Shown here: positions 57,567-64,000 of the stretch, piece after piece
Position numbering within the stretch: position 1 is the first letter of the stretch
Layout: the number at the start of each line of letters is the position of its first letter
Origin: Collinsella aerofaciens
Lineage (GTDB): Bacteria; Actinomycetota; Coriobacteriia; Coriobacteriales; Coriobacteriaceae
NCBI RefSeq assembly: GCF_002736145.1
Contig: NZ_CP024160.1
Span: 1,364,001 to 1,428,000, forward strand
Reading direction: 5' to 3'
DNA length: 64,000 bases
The notes under the pieces: model-generated
Told to the model about the DNA's origin: nothing
Seen by the model: only the letters and a program-made list of their open reading frames with translations
Databases searched by the model: none
Program-made: the position numbers and the translations under genes

Positions 57567-58034
57567 TTGGATGGGGTCGGGATTGGAGCTGGGGAGATAG
57601 CAAATTTCTAGTTCTATGCCGAGCTTTTGCAGCTCTTTGAAGGCGGCGACATCTGCGCCGTCTACGGCGACCGCGGGCGTTACAGAGCGCTTGCCCTCCC
57701 CTGCCTGCATATGGCCGATGCTGATCTTGGTGATCGGCACACCACCCTTAACCAGCGCGAGCGCATCGGCGGGTGAGGCCACCATGATCAGAATCCATTG
57801 ACGCGGCGTTGCGGTATGAATGATGTCGATAGTCCTTTGCACCGAGAAAAACCGTGTCCAGATGCCTTCTGGCGCCGCCGCCCTCATGGGTGCCCATTGG
57901 CGCGAATCCGCCGCGATCTCATCGTTGACGATTAGGACAAGGTTGGAACCCACGGCTTCGTTCCACAGTTCAACGTCTTGCCCGTAAATAAACCGGTCAT
58001 CGATGCGTGTGAGAAGAATCTTGGGTTGAGCCAT
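57528..58034 (-). CDS. Degenerate mannose/sorbose-family PTS EIIB (AgaV-like), active His lost
   Basis: 168-residue protein homologous along its length to mannose-family EIIB subunits such as AgaV: ILLTRIDDRFIYGQDVELWN, LVLIVNDEIAADS, LVKGGVPITKISIGHMQAGE and DVAAFKELQKLGIELE. In active EIIB proteins the phosphorylated residue is the His of the DDRLIHGQ motif; here it is Tyr (DDRFIYGQ), so phosphotransfer by the usual route is not expected. The last 13 residues (QLVIGDVPYVSAF) and the stop codon are encoded by repeat R1, implying that the original end was replaced. No EIIC/EIID genes are adjacent. Probably a decaying remnant of an amino-sugar PTS, or a protein reused for regulation. Confidence 0.8.
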   Translation of the reverse strand: MAQPKILLTRIDDRFIYGQDVELWNEAVGSNLVLIVNDEIAADSRQWAPMRAAAPEGIWTRFFSVQRTIDIIHTATPRQWILIMVASPADALALVKGGVPITKISIGHMQAGEGKRSVTPAVAVDGADVAAFKELQKLGIELEICYLPSSNPDPIQLVIGDVPYVSAF

Positions 58035-58191
58035 CGCTGCCCCATTCTGCTTGAGATCCGCAAGAGCAAGACATCACGTCACCAATATTAGTGCATTTAA
58101 AGTGAGAAAAGCCGTCAGAACCCTTGCGCGGATGTGCGATGTCCCGTATCATAGACAGCCGTTGATGCCTCAGTTGCGTCACCACATGGCC

Positions 58192-58267
58192 GCCAGCGTA
58201 GCTCAGTTGGTAGAGCACCGCTCTCGTAAAGCGGGGGTCACCGGTTCGAGCCCGGTCGCTGGCTCCA
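58192..58267 (+). tRNA. tRNA-Thr (anticodon CGT)
   Basis: Complete 76-nt cloverleaf with encoded CCA. Acceptor GCCAGCG / CGCTGGC, D arm GCTCAGTTGGTAGAGC, anticodon stem CCGCT / AGCGG around loop CTCGTAA (anticodon CGT), and T arm CCGGTTCGAGCCCGG. Reads ACG codons. Confidence 0.97.
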
Positions 58268-58275
58268 TTGCACAA

Positions 58276-58301
58276 GATAGCCGCCTTTGGGCGGCTTTTT
58301 T
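58276..58301 (+). terminator. Terminator after tRNA-Thr
   Basis: AGCCGCC-TTTG-GGCGGCT followed by TTTTT. Confidence 0.92.
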
Positions 58302-58380
58302 GTTGTCGATTATGGGCGCGCGCCAATCCACGCATCGCCACGTCGATCGCTTCCTACTCAAAAACAGAAACCCCCCCCAA

Positions 58381-58446
58381 ACGTGATTTCCCTTAGGGAA
58401 ACACGCTTGGCGGGGTCGTAGCGTGATTCCCCTAGGGGAATCACGC
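58381..58446. repeat. Two adjacent palindromes after tRNA-Thr
   Basis: A 26-bp perfect palindrome at 58421-58446 (half: GCGTGATTCCCCT) preceded by a related imperfect one at 58381-58406 (GTGATTTCCCTTAGGGAAAC core). They could be binding sites or very tight cruciform hairpins; no T tract. Confidence 0.75.
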
Positions 58447-58508
58447 CATCAGACGAACAGCTCAACCGAGCAGCTCGTTACTCCTCCCAGTAAGCGTCGG
58501 CAAGCAGC

Positions 58509-58640
58509 TTACTCGGCGAACGCATTACCAAAGCTGTTGCCGCCCACCTACGTCTCGGCTAGGGTAAGGTCGGGATTGAACACGACAACGTCGGCGTCGC
58601 GCCCCGACATAATGCTATCGCACTTGTCGTCGACATGAGC
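58509..58640 (-). pseudogene. 3'-terminal relic of a second nagA gene
   Basis: On the minus strand this reads AHVDDKCDSIMSGRDADVVV, then FNPDLTLAET, a stop codon, VGGNSFGNAFAE and the final stop. The intact nagA at 61.4-62.5 kb ends AHIEDKCGSIMPGRDADFVV, FDHELTLVET, Y, VGGQSVGNAFTE. So only the last ~43 codons survive, with the Tyr codon turned into TAG. Everything upstream has been replaced by the lacC-lacX pair. Confidence 0.87.
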
Positions 58641-58673
58641 TAGCAAGCGATGCCGGGACCGACGCCCAAGCCC

Positions 58674-59609
58674 TTACAGCTCGGTCACGACAACGCCGTT
58701 GTAGACCTCGTCCCAACGGTCCATAACCAGATGGCCGGTCATAGGATCCATGGCGTTGAGCTTGCCGCAAGTGTTGGCGGTACGCAGCACCGTCTCGTCG
58801 TCTGCGCCAGCAGCGATGGCATGCGCGAAGCCTGCGATAGTGGAGTCGCCAGAGCCTGTTGCGTTAACGGCAGGGATATCGGGCGTCTTTGCGCGGAACG
58901 CACGACCATTGTGGAAGCCAACGGAACCGGCAGCGCCCATGGACACGACGACCCAGGGGATATCGGAGAAGCGGGCATCAGAGGCGAGCGCGGCGCGGAG
59001 CTCGTCCACATCGTCGGTGGTAAAGCTCGTGCCCAGAAGGCCGTTGATCTCGGTCAGGTTAGGCTTGACCAGCTCGGATTTAATTTCGGACTTAAGGGCG
59101 GCCTCGAGCGAAGCGCCCGAGGTATCGAGCAGCACCTTGGCGCCGGCGTTCTCGGCAATGCCCGTGATCTTGGCATAGTAGTCTGCCTCGACACCGCGGG
59201 GCAGCGAACCCGAGATGGTGACAACGTCGGCCTTGCTCGCAAGCTCGGTAAACTTGGCGGTAAAGGGATCGAGCTCCTCGGGGGCAATCGTCGGGCCGCT
59301 CTCGAGCAGCTCGGTCTGGTTGCCGGCATGAAGGATATTGAGGCAGATGCGGGTCTCGCCCTTGATGGGCACAAAGTCGTTGTTAATACCGTTGGCGTCC
59401 ATGAGCTCTTCCATATAGGCGCCCATATGACCACCAAGCAGGCCGGTTGCCACAACGTCGTCGCCCAGCTGGCCCAGGACGCGGGCAACGTTAAGGCCCT
59501 TGCCGCCGGCGGTCTTTTCGGGTGTCACGCGGTTGACGTCGTCGATGACGAGTTCATCGAGCTGATAGCGCGTATCGACAGACGGGTTCATCGTAACGGT
59601 GAGGATCAT
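58674..59609 (-). CDS. lacC: Tagatose-6-phosphate kinase / 1-phosphofructokinase family (copy 2)
   Basis: 311-residue PfkB kinase, same length as the copy at 40.3-41.2 kb and nearly collinear: TVTMNPSVDTRYQLDELVID, GGKGLNVARVLGQLGDDVVA, catalytic NATGSGDSTIAGFAHAIAAG. Differences are scattered and conservative, so both are probably active. It is followed by a nagA relic and preceded by a lacX copy, with agaS and nagA upstream, so here it may serve tagatose-6-phosphate made from N-acetylgalactosamine. ATG at 59609 with AGGAG upstream. Confidence 0.88.
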   Translation of the reverse strand: MILTVTMNPSVDTRYQLDELVIDDVNRVTPEKTAGGKGLNVARVLGQLGDDVVATGLLGGHMGAYMEELMDANGINNDFVPIKGETRICLNILHAGNQTELLESGPTIAPEELDPFTAKFTELASKADVVTISGSLPRGVEADYYAKITGIAENAGAKVLLDTSGASLEAALKSEIKSELVKPNLTEINGLLGTSFTTDDVDELRAALASDARFSDIPWVVVSMGAAGSVGFHNGRAFRAKTPDIPAVNATGSGDSTIAGFAHAIAAGADDETVLRTANTCGKLNAMDPMTGHLVMDRWDEVYNGVVVTEL

Positions 59610-59668
59610 TTTTAGCTCCTTATCTCGCAGGCTCCTTGTGCCTCGCGATACGAGTCGACAAAACGGAA

Positions 59669-60550
59669 TTACAGAATCTCAATCGTGAACGAGCGAACGA
59701 CGGTCTCCTTGGGCTTGGCGATAAGGCAGCCGCGCTTGTGCTCAAGCACGTCGTCCTCATCGGAGCAGGTCGAAAGGCCGCCCCAGGGTTCAACTGCCAC
59801 AAAATCGCCCTCGGGCTTGCTCCACACAATGAGATATGGGAAGCCCTCAAAGCTCAGGCGGACGCCCTTGTCCTCGCCCTTTTTGGAAAGCGTGACCTGA
59901 CGGCTCTCGAGCACGTCAAAGATGGTCTCCGCAAAATCGAAGAGCTCATGTGACAGAGGCAGCGTCTTTCCAACCATGGGGTTCTTGGAGCGCCTGTCCA
60001 CATCAATCAAGCCAGTCGAAGGAACGGCGGTGCAGAGCTCCGCAGCCTCATCCTTCTCAAAGCGCAGCTCGTAGTCCGTATAGGACTCGCCCTCATCGAG
60101 CGGACACCTAAAGCCGGGATGACCGCCGATAAAGAACGGCATGTCCTCGGTTCCCTCGTTGGTCACCTCATAGGAGACGCGCACAGCAGCGTCCTCGAGC
60201 GTATAACGAGCGACAAGCTTAAACGGGTACGGATAATCGCTCAGCAGCGCGGCGTTATCCTCGGAAGCCAGGCACATCGCCAGCTCGTTCTCGCTCTGGC
60301 TCAGCAGTTTCCACTCCTGTTTGCGCGCAAACCCGTGGCGAGCGAGCTTTACATGATGCCCGGCAAACGTCATGGCGCTGTTGTCGCGCAAGCCTCCGCA
60401 AATCGGGAAGCAAATCGGTGCTTGGCCGGACCACACGGCGGGATCGCCCTGCCACAAGTACTCGCGACCTCCAGCCTCAATCGAGGTAAACGAACCACCA
60501 GCCGTGGACACCTTAATAGAAATCGAATCGTTAGAGAGAGCGTATTCCAT
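59669..60550 (-). CDS. lacX: LacX-like aldose 1-epimerase family protein (copy 2)
   Basis: 293 residues, exactly as long as the first LacX and matching along its whole length (TAGGSFTSIEAGGREYLWQG, ICFPICGGLRDN, LARHGFARKQEWKL, FFIGGHPGFRCPLDEGES, VEPWGGLSTCSDEDD). It precedes lacC with a 59-nt gap, repeating the order seen at 40-42 kb but without lacA and lacB, so the lacX-lacC pair was duplicated as a unit or one pair was left after deletion. Start ATG has AAGGAT upstream. Confidence 0.86.
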   Translation of the reverse strand: MEYALSNDSISIKVSTAGGSFTSIEAGGREYLWQGDPAVWSGQAPICFPICGGLRDNSAMTFAGHHVKLARHGFARKQEWKLLSQSENELAMCLASEDNAALLSDYPYPFKLVARYTLEDAAVRVSYEVTNEGTEDMPFFIGGHPGFRCPLDEGESYTDYELRFEKDEAAELCTAVPSTGLIDVDRRSKNPMVGKTLPLSHELFDFAETIFDVLESRQVTLSKKGEDKGVRLSFEGFPYLIVWSKPEGDFVAVEPWGGLSTCSDEDDVLEHKRGCLIAKPKETVVRSFTIEIL

Positions 60551-60705
60551 TGCCCATCCTTTCGAACAACTGCTTTTGCTCGCAAGTACCTGTCTCGGCC
60601 CTGACCAAAGGACAAACCCGCACGTTCACCGATGCATCCGGTATCCCAGGCATGCAACGGGGCACCATACAGACATTGATGCAATTACAGCTGAAAGGCC
60701 TTCTT

Positions 60706-61269
60706 ATGCGAACCATCATCCTCTATGCCTCGCGCCACCACGGCAATACGAAAAAGCTCGTGGACGCCATCGTCGAGGCGCACCCCGAAATCGATACCCT
60801 CGACGTCAAGGCGCTTGGCAAAAACGAGTACCCCGACCTGCACGAATACCATCTGATTGGCGTCGCCACGGGCATCTATTACTCCGAGATCGACAAGGAC
60901 ATGGCACGCGTGCTCACGAACGTGCTGCAGCCGCAGGACAAGGTGTTTGGCCTTATGACCTACGGTGGCAAAAACAAGTGGTACGGCAAGGATATCGATG
61001 GTATCTGCCGCATGAGGCAGGCCATCTTTATGGAGGTCTACGGCTGCCCCGGCTTTGATACGTGGGGGCCGTTCAAACTCACCGGCGGTGTCCAAAAGGG
61101 ACACCCGACCGCTGAAGATATTAAGGGCGCCGTCGACTTCTTCGACAAGATCGAAGACGAGTACGGCGACATCATCGTCGAAGAGTATGCCAAGCGCGAG
61201 AAGCGTCTAGCCTACGAGAAGGAGCATCCTGCAGGAGGCCTGGTGGCCGGCGTCAAGCGCACGGCATAG
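60706..61269 (+). CDS. Flavodoxin-family protein
   Basis: 187-residue flavodoxin-like protein. FMN-phosphate loop at the N-terminus (ILYASRHHGNTKKLVDAI, T/S-x-T/H-G-N-T type), then GVATGIYYSEIDKDMARVL and FGLMTYGGKNKWYGK around the isoalloxazine region, and a C-terminal extension rich in Lys/Glu (YAKREKRLAYEKEHPAGGLV). It probably carries one or two electrons in the cytoplasm or acts in a flavin-dependent reductase; partner unknown. ATG at 60706 with GAAAGG upstream is preferred over in-frame extensions lacking homology. Divergent from lacX. Confidence 0.85.
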   Translation: MRTIILYASRHHGNTKKLVDAIVEAHPEIDTLDVKALGKNEYPDLHEYHLIGVATGIYYSEIDKDMARVLTNVLQPQDKVFGLMTYGGKNKWYGKDIDGICRMRQAIFMEVYGCPGFDTWGPFKLTGGVQKGHPTAEDIKGAVDFFDKIEDEYGDIIVEEYAKREKRLAYEKEHPAGGLVAGVKRTA

Positions 61270-61318
61270 AAGATCGCTAACAAGCTGTAACTGTAAAGGT
61301 GCTTTTGAGCGTTTAACC

Positions 61319-61360
61319 CATACGGCGGGTCCGAGCAGATTCGGGCCCGCCGTTTTTTCT
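61319..61360 (+). terminator. Terminator after the flavodoxin gene
   Basis: ACGGCGGGTCCGA (61322-61334) / TCGGGCCCGCCGT (61341-61353), one mismatch, followed by TTTTTCT. It lies just before the convergent nagA stop. Confidence 0.88.
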
Positions 61361-61364
61361 ATCG

Positions 61365-62534
61365 TTACTCGGTAAAGGCGTTGCCGACGCTCTGACCGCC
61401 AACATACGTCTCGACGAGGGTGAGCTCATGGTCGAACACGACAAAGTCGGCGTCGCGACCTGGCATGATGCTGCCGCACTTATCCTCGATGTGCGCAGAG
61501 CGAGCCGGCACCTCGGTTGCCATGCGAATGGCGATATCGGCGCTGGCGATGCCCCAGTCGACGATGTTCTTGACGCCCTGGGCAAGCGTGAGCACCGAGC
61601 CGGCAATGCTCTTGCCGTCGGCGAGCCAGCACAGGTTGTCCTTCATGATGACGTCCATGCCACCACTGGTGTAGCTGCCCTCGGGCATGCCGCCGCAACC
61701 CAGGCAGTCGGTAATGAGCACCGTGTGCTGCCAGCCCTTGGCCTGCAGCAGCGCCTTGATGGCAGCAGGGTTAACGTGCTTGCCGTCACAGATGATCTCG
61801 GCGTAGGTCTCGGGCGTGGACATGGCAGCGCCCACGACACCGGGCTCACGGTGATGCAGCCCGCGCTGGCCGTTATAGGTATGCGTAAAGCAGCTGGCAC
61901 CGGCGTTGATGGCAGCGATGCACTCATCGTAGGTGGCGTCGGAGTGACCGATGCTGGTCACCACACCCTTGGCGTTCAGAGCAGCCGCATAAGCAGCGGC
62001 ACCGTCGCGCTCGGCCGCCATGGCGCTCTTGACGATGCGACCACCCGCAGCCTCCTGCCACTGATCAAAGATCTCCTCGGAGGGATCGATAAGATAAGCG
62101 GGGTTCTGCGCGCCCACGTGCTTCATGGTAAAGAAGGGGCCCTCCAGGTAGATGCCCTGAATGCGAGCACCGCAGAAGTCGGGGCCGCGACCCTCGTCCG
62201 CCTGAGCGATGGCGGCGCAGGCGTCCTTGATCTGCTCGACGCCATCGGTGAACGTCGTGGGCAGCCAGCTGGTGGTACCGCGACGGGCGAGCTCGGTCGA
62301 GCTGATATCGATGCCCACGGGATCATTATCGGTAGTTGAGTGGTTGTAGAAGCCATGGATGTGAGTATCGACCATACCCGGTGCGATCCACGACCCCGTG
62401 TAGTCCTTAATCTCGCAAGAGGGCTCGTCGGCCTGCCAGGCGCCAAAGACGCCATCCTCGACCATAAGATAGCCGCCCAGTTGCGGGCCTGCCGGCAAGA
62501 AGAACTTGTCAGCCTTAATTGCGTACGTGCTCAT
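61365..62534 (-). CDS. nagA: N-acetylglucosamine/galactosamine-6-phosphate deacetylase
   Basis: Removes the acetyl group from N-acetyl-hexosamine-6-phosphate in the cytoplasm. The 389-residue amidohydrolase has HxH in VDTHIHGF, metal-ligand Glu in IYLEGPF, His in SIGHSDATYDE and HTYNGQRGLHHREPG, and the catalytic Asp in LITDCLGCGG. ATG at 62534 with GGAG upstream is chosen over a GTG two codons earlier. It follows agaS in the same direction, which suggests N-acetylgalactosamine-6-phosphate as substrate (AgaA role); the N-acetylglucosamine role is the alternative. A terminator hairpin lies between the two genes. Confidence 0.91.
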   Translation of the reverse strand: MSTYAIKADKFFLPAGPQLGGYLMVEDGVFGAWQADEPSCEIKDYTGSWIAPGMVDTHIHGFYNHSTTDNDPVGIDISSTELARRGTTSWLPTTFTDGVEQIKDACAAIAQADEGRGPDFCGARIQGIYLEGPFFTMKHVGAQNPAYLIDPSEEIFDQWQEAAGGRIVKSAMAAERDGAAAYAAALNAKGVVTSIGHSDATYDECIAAINAGASCFTHTYNGQRGLHHREPGVVGAAMSTPETYAEIICDGKHVNPAAIKALLQAKGWQHTVLITDCLGCGGMPEGSYTSGGMDVIMKDNLCWLADGKSIAGSVLTLAQGVKNIVDWGIASADIAIRMATEVPARSAHIEDKCGSIMPGRDADFVVFDHELTLVETYVGGQSVGNAFTE

Positions 62535-62590
62535 ATGCACTCCTTGCTTCTAAAGCAGTTGACTGTGGTGATGCTATACCCAGCTCAGGT

Positions 62591-62634
62591 AAAACAAAAA
62601 GCGCCCGCCCGCCGTTATGAGCGGACGGGCGCCC
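62591..62634 (-). terminator. Terminator or attenuator between agaS and nagA
   Basis: GCGCCCGCCCGC (62601-62612) / GCGGACGGGCGC (62621-62632), one mismatch; minus-strand tail TTTTTGTTTTA directly after the stem. nagA therefore needs read-through or its own promoter. Confidence 0.82.
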
Positions 62635-62650
62635 TTACAGAGGGACGCGA

Positions 62651-63817
62651 TTAAGCGGTGAAGGGGTGAATCGTCACGCCCTTGACCACGCGGTTGACCG
62701 TGCCGGTGGGGCTCGGCGTATCGGGCGTGTTGCCCACGCGCACGGAGTTGAGCAGGCTGATGGCCTGGGCAAACATCACGAACGGCAGAGCGAGGTAGCC
62801 CTCGGGAAGCGCTTCGTAGCCCTTAAAGGTGAAGGACTCACCCTCATAGACGGTAGCACCTTCCTGCTGAACGGCGATGGTGTGCTGAGCGATTTCGTCG
62901 CCACCGATCTCGTTGAGGATGTCGATGTCGTACTGACGGGTGTAGGCGTCGTTGTTGACGAACACGAAGACGAGCGTCTTATCGTCGACGAAGGACTTGG
63001 GTCCGTGACGATAGCCCATGGAGGTGTCGTAGGAAGTAGCGACCAGACCGTGAGCGAGCTCGAGGATCTTGAGCTGGCTCTCCTGGGCAAGGCCACCAAA
63101 GGAGCCAGAACCCAAGTAGGTCACGCGGTTGAAGTCGCCAGCCAGGTAATCGGCAATCTCAGACTCACGAGAGATGACCTCCTCGCCCATCTTGGCAATC
63201 GTCTCGACCCACTCGGCCTTCTGCTCGTCAGAGGCAGTGTCGAAAATAAGGGTGGAGAGCAGGGTCATGCAGGAATAAGAGCCAGTCATGGCGAAGCCCT
63301 TGTCGTTGGCGCGCGGAATGAGCAGCGTCAGCGCATTGGGATCATCGGCAGACTCGACGGCGAGCTTGCCCTCAGGAGCGCAGGTGATGTTGAGGAACTT
63401 GACGTTGTGGACGAGCTCCTTGGCAACGGCAACGGCGGCAAGGCTCTCGGGGCTGTTGCCAGAACGGGCAAAGGAAACCACGAGCGTGGGATCCTCGGCG
63501 CGCAGGAAGTCGCGCGGGGCGCTCACGATGTCGGTCGTGGCGATGGGCTTAAAGTCGTAGAGATCAGTGTTGCCAGCGTGACGCAGGTACGGGGCGCAGG
63601 TATCGCCAACGTAGTCGGACGTACCGGCACCGGTGAAGACAACGGACAGACGACCCTCGCCCATAGCGCGAGCCTCGGCCAGGAAGGCCTCGATGGCCTC
63701 CTTGTTCTCGCGATAGATGTTGAGCGTATCACGCCAAAGCTCGGGCTGCTGAGCAATCTCGGCCGTGGTGATCTGGGCGCCGAGCCCGGTAAGCTCCTCG
63801 ACACTCTTCTCGAACAT
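62651..63817 (-). CDS. agaS: SIS-domain sugar isomerase/deaminase AgaS
   Basis: 388-residue protein with two SIS domains of the AgaS type, which converts galactosamine-6-phosphate to tagatose-6-phosphate plus ammonia. Phosphosugar-binding loops are visible: VVFTGAGTSDYVGD (about residue 60) and VVSFARSGNSPESLAAVAVA (about 112); the second domain has TYLGSGSFGGLAQESQLKIL and MGYRHGPKSFVDD. Its product is the substrate of LacC, which links this gene to the tagatose kinase upstream. ATG at 63817 has AAAGAGG upstream. It appears first in its direction; CTTTC-rich sequence upstream may be an AgaR-type operator. Confidence 0.9.
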   Translation of the reverse strand: MFEKSVEELTGLGAQITTAEIAQQPELWRDTLNIYRENKEAIEAFLAEARAMGEGRLSVVFTGAGTSDYVGDTCAPYLRHAGNTDLYDFKPIATTDIVSAPRDFLRAEDPTLVVSFARSGNSPESLAAVAVAKELVHNVKFLNITCAPEGKLAVESADDPNALTLLIPRANDKGFAMTGSYSCMTLLSTLIFDTASDEQKAEWVETIAKMGEEVISRESEIADYLAGDFNRVTYLGSGSFGGLAQESQLKILELAHGLVATSYDTSMGYRHGPKSFVDDKTLVFVFVNNDAYTRQYDIDILNEIGGDEIAQHTIAVQQEGATVYEGESFTFKGYEALPEGYLALPFVMFAQAISLLNSVRVGNTPDTPSPTGTVNRVVKGVTIHPFTA

Positions 63818-64000
63818 TTCTAATACCTCTTTCTTTACTAAATTGTCTGATATACAAAGACTTAATCTGAAAAGTTAAATCGGGTAGTAGTCATAGGCTG
63901 TTTTTCTTTCGTTAGCACTCGTATCCGATCACAGAGTATCTCGATAATGAGAAATCCTGTACTTGAACTTGTCGGCACGAGCCACCGAAAGCGTGAACTC
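63818..64000. promoter_or_regulatory. Promoter region upstream of agaS
   Basis: AT-rich segment with TCTTTCTTTAC (63829-63839) and TTTTTCTTTCGTTAG (63901-63915). CTTTC-containing repeats are typical of AgaR-type DeoR operators. No gene is visible before the window ends. Confidence 0.4.

Overview
The window reads as chromosomal DNA of a gut coriobacterium, most likely Collinsella or a close relative. This is an inference from high GC, GTG/TTG starts, pyruvate formate-lyase, membrane-bound LuxR regulators, and a lactose-PTS/tagatose-6-phosphate and agmatine-deiminase gene complement. No rRNA, phage, integrase, transposase or CRISPR array was seen. One tRNA (Thr, CGT) is present.

Layout. 1-8.1 kb: start of pflB (leftward), a sugar-acid permease with an SDR dehydrogenase, then a MarR regulator overlapping a heterodimeric ABC exporter. 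8.1-12.5 kb: DAHP synthase, a GNAT acetyltransferase and a Schlafen/AlbA-type regulator, separated by spacers full of hairpin repeats. 12.6-27.1 kb: an agmatine catabolism region with two agmatine deiminases, two APC antiporters, putrescine carbamoyltransferase and an AguR-like membrane LuxR protein. Inserted in it are a second membrane LuxR, a soluble LuxR, a MATE exporter, a YtcJ-type amidohydrolase and a small ORF. Carbamate kinase is not in the window. 27.4-31.6 kb: a BceAB-like ABC exporter and a Nudix-Vsr fusion protein. 32.4-36.8 kb: class II aldolase, DeoR regulator, flavodiiron protein and a LacI (GalR-like) regulator.

37-63.8 kb is a galactoside/amino-sugar region. It holds the Leloir genes galK-galT and, separately, galM, plus the tagatose-6-phosphate genes lacA-lacB-lacX-lacC. 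There are two complete lactose PTS modules (LacI regulator, EIICB, 6-phospho-beta-galactosidase) sharing one EIIA gene, and a second lacX-lacC pair. An N-acetylgalactosamine-like set (agaS, nagA and a degenerate mannose-family EIIB) ends the window. Inferred flux: lactose is taken up as lactose-6-P, split by LacG, and galactose-6-P passes through LacAB and LacC to tagatose-1,6-bisphosphate, which the class II aldolase may cleave. Free galactose enters through galM/galK/galT.

The most interesting signals are a Nudix domain fused to a Vsr mismatch endonuclease, and an EIIB whose phospho-accepting His is Tyr and whose C-terminus is encoded by a repeat element. There is also a relic of a second nagA. 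At least four families of interspersed palindromic elements occupy the spacers, one of which directly abuts stop codons twice. A recurring ACCGTTCACGG motif lies upstream of sugar, agmatine and pfl genes, and clear LacI-type operators are visible.
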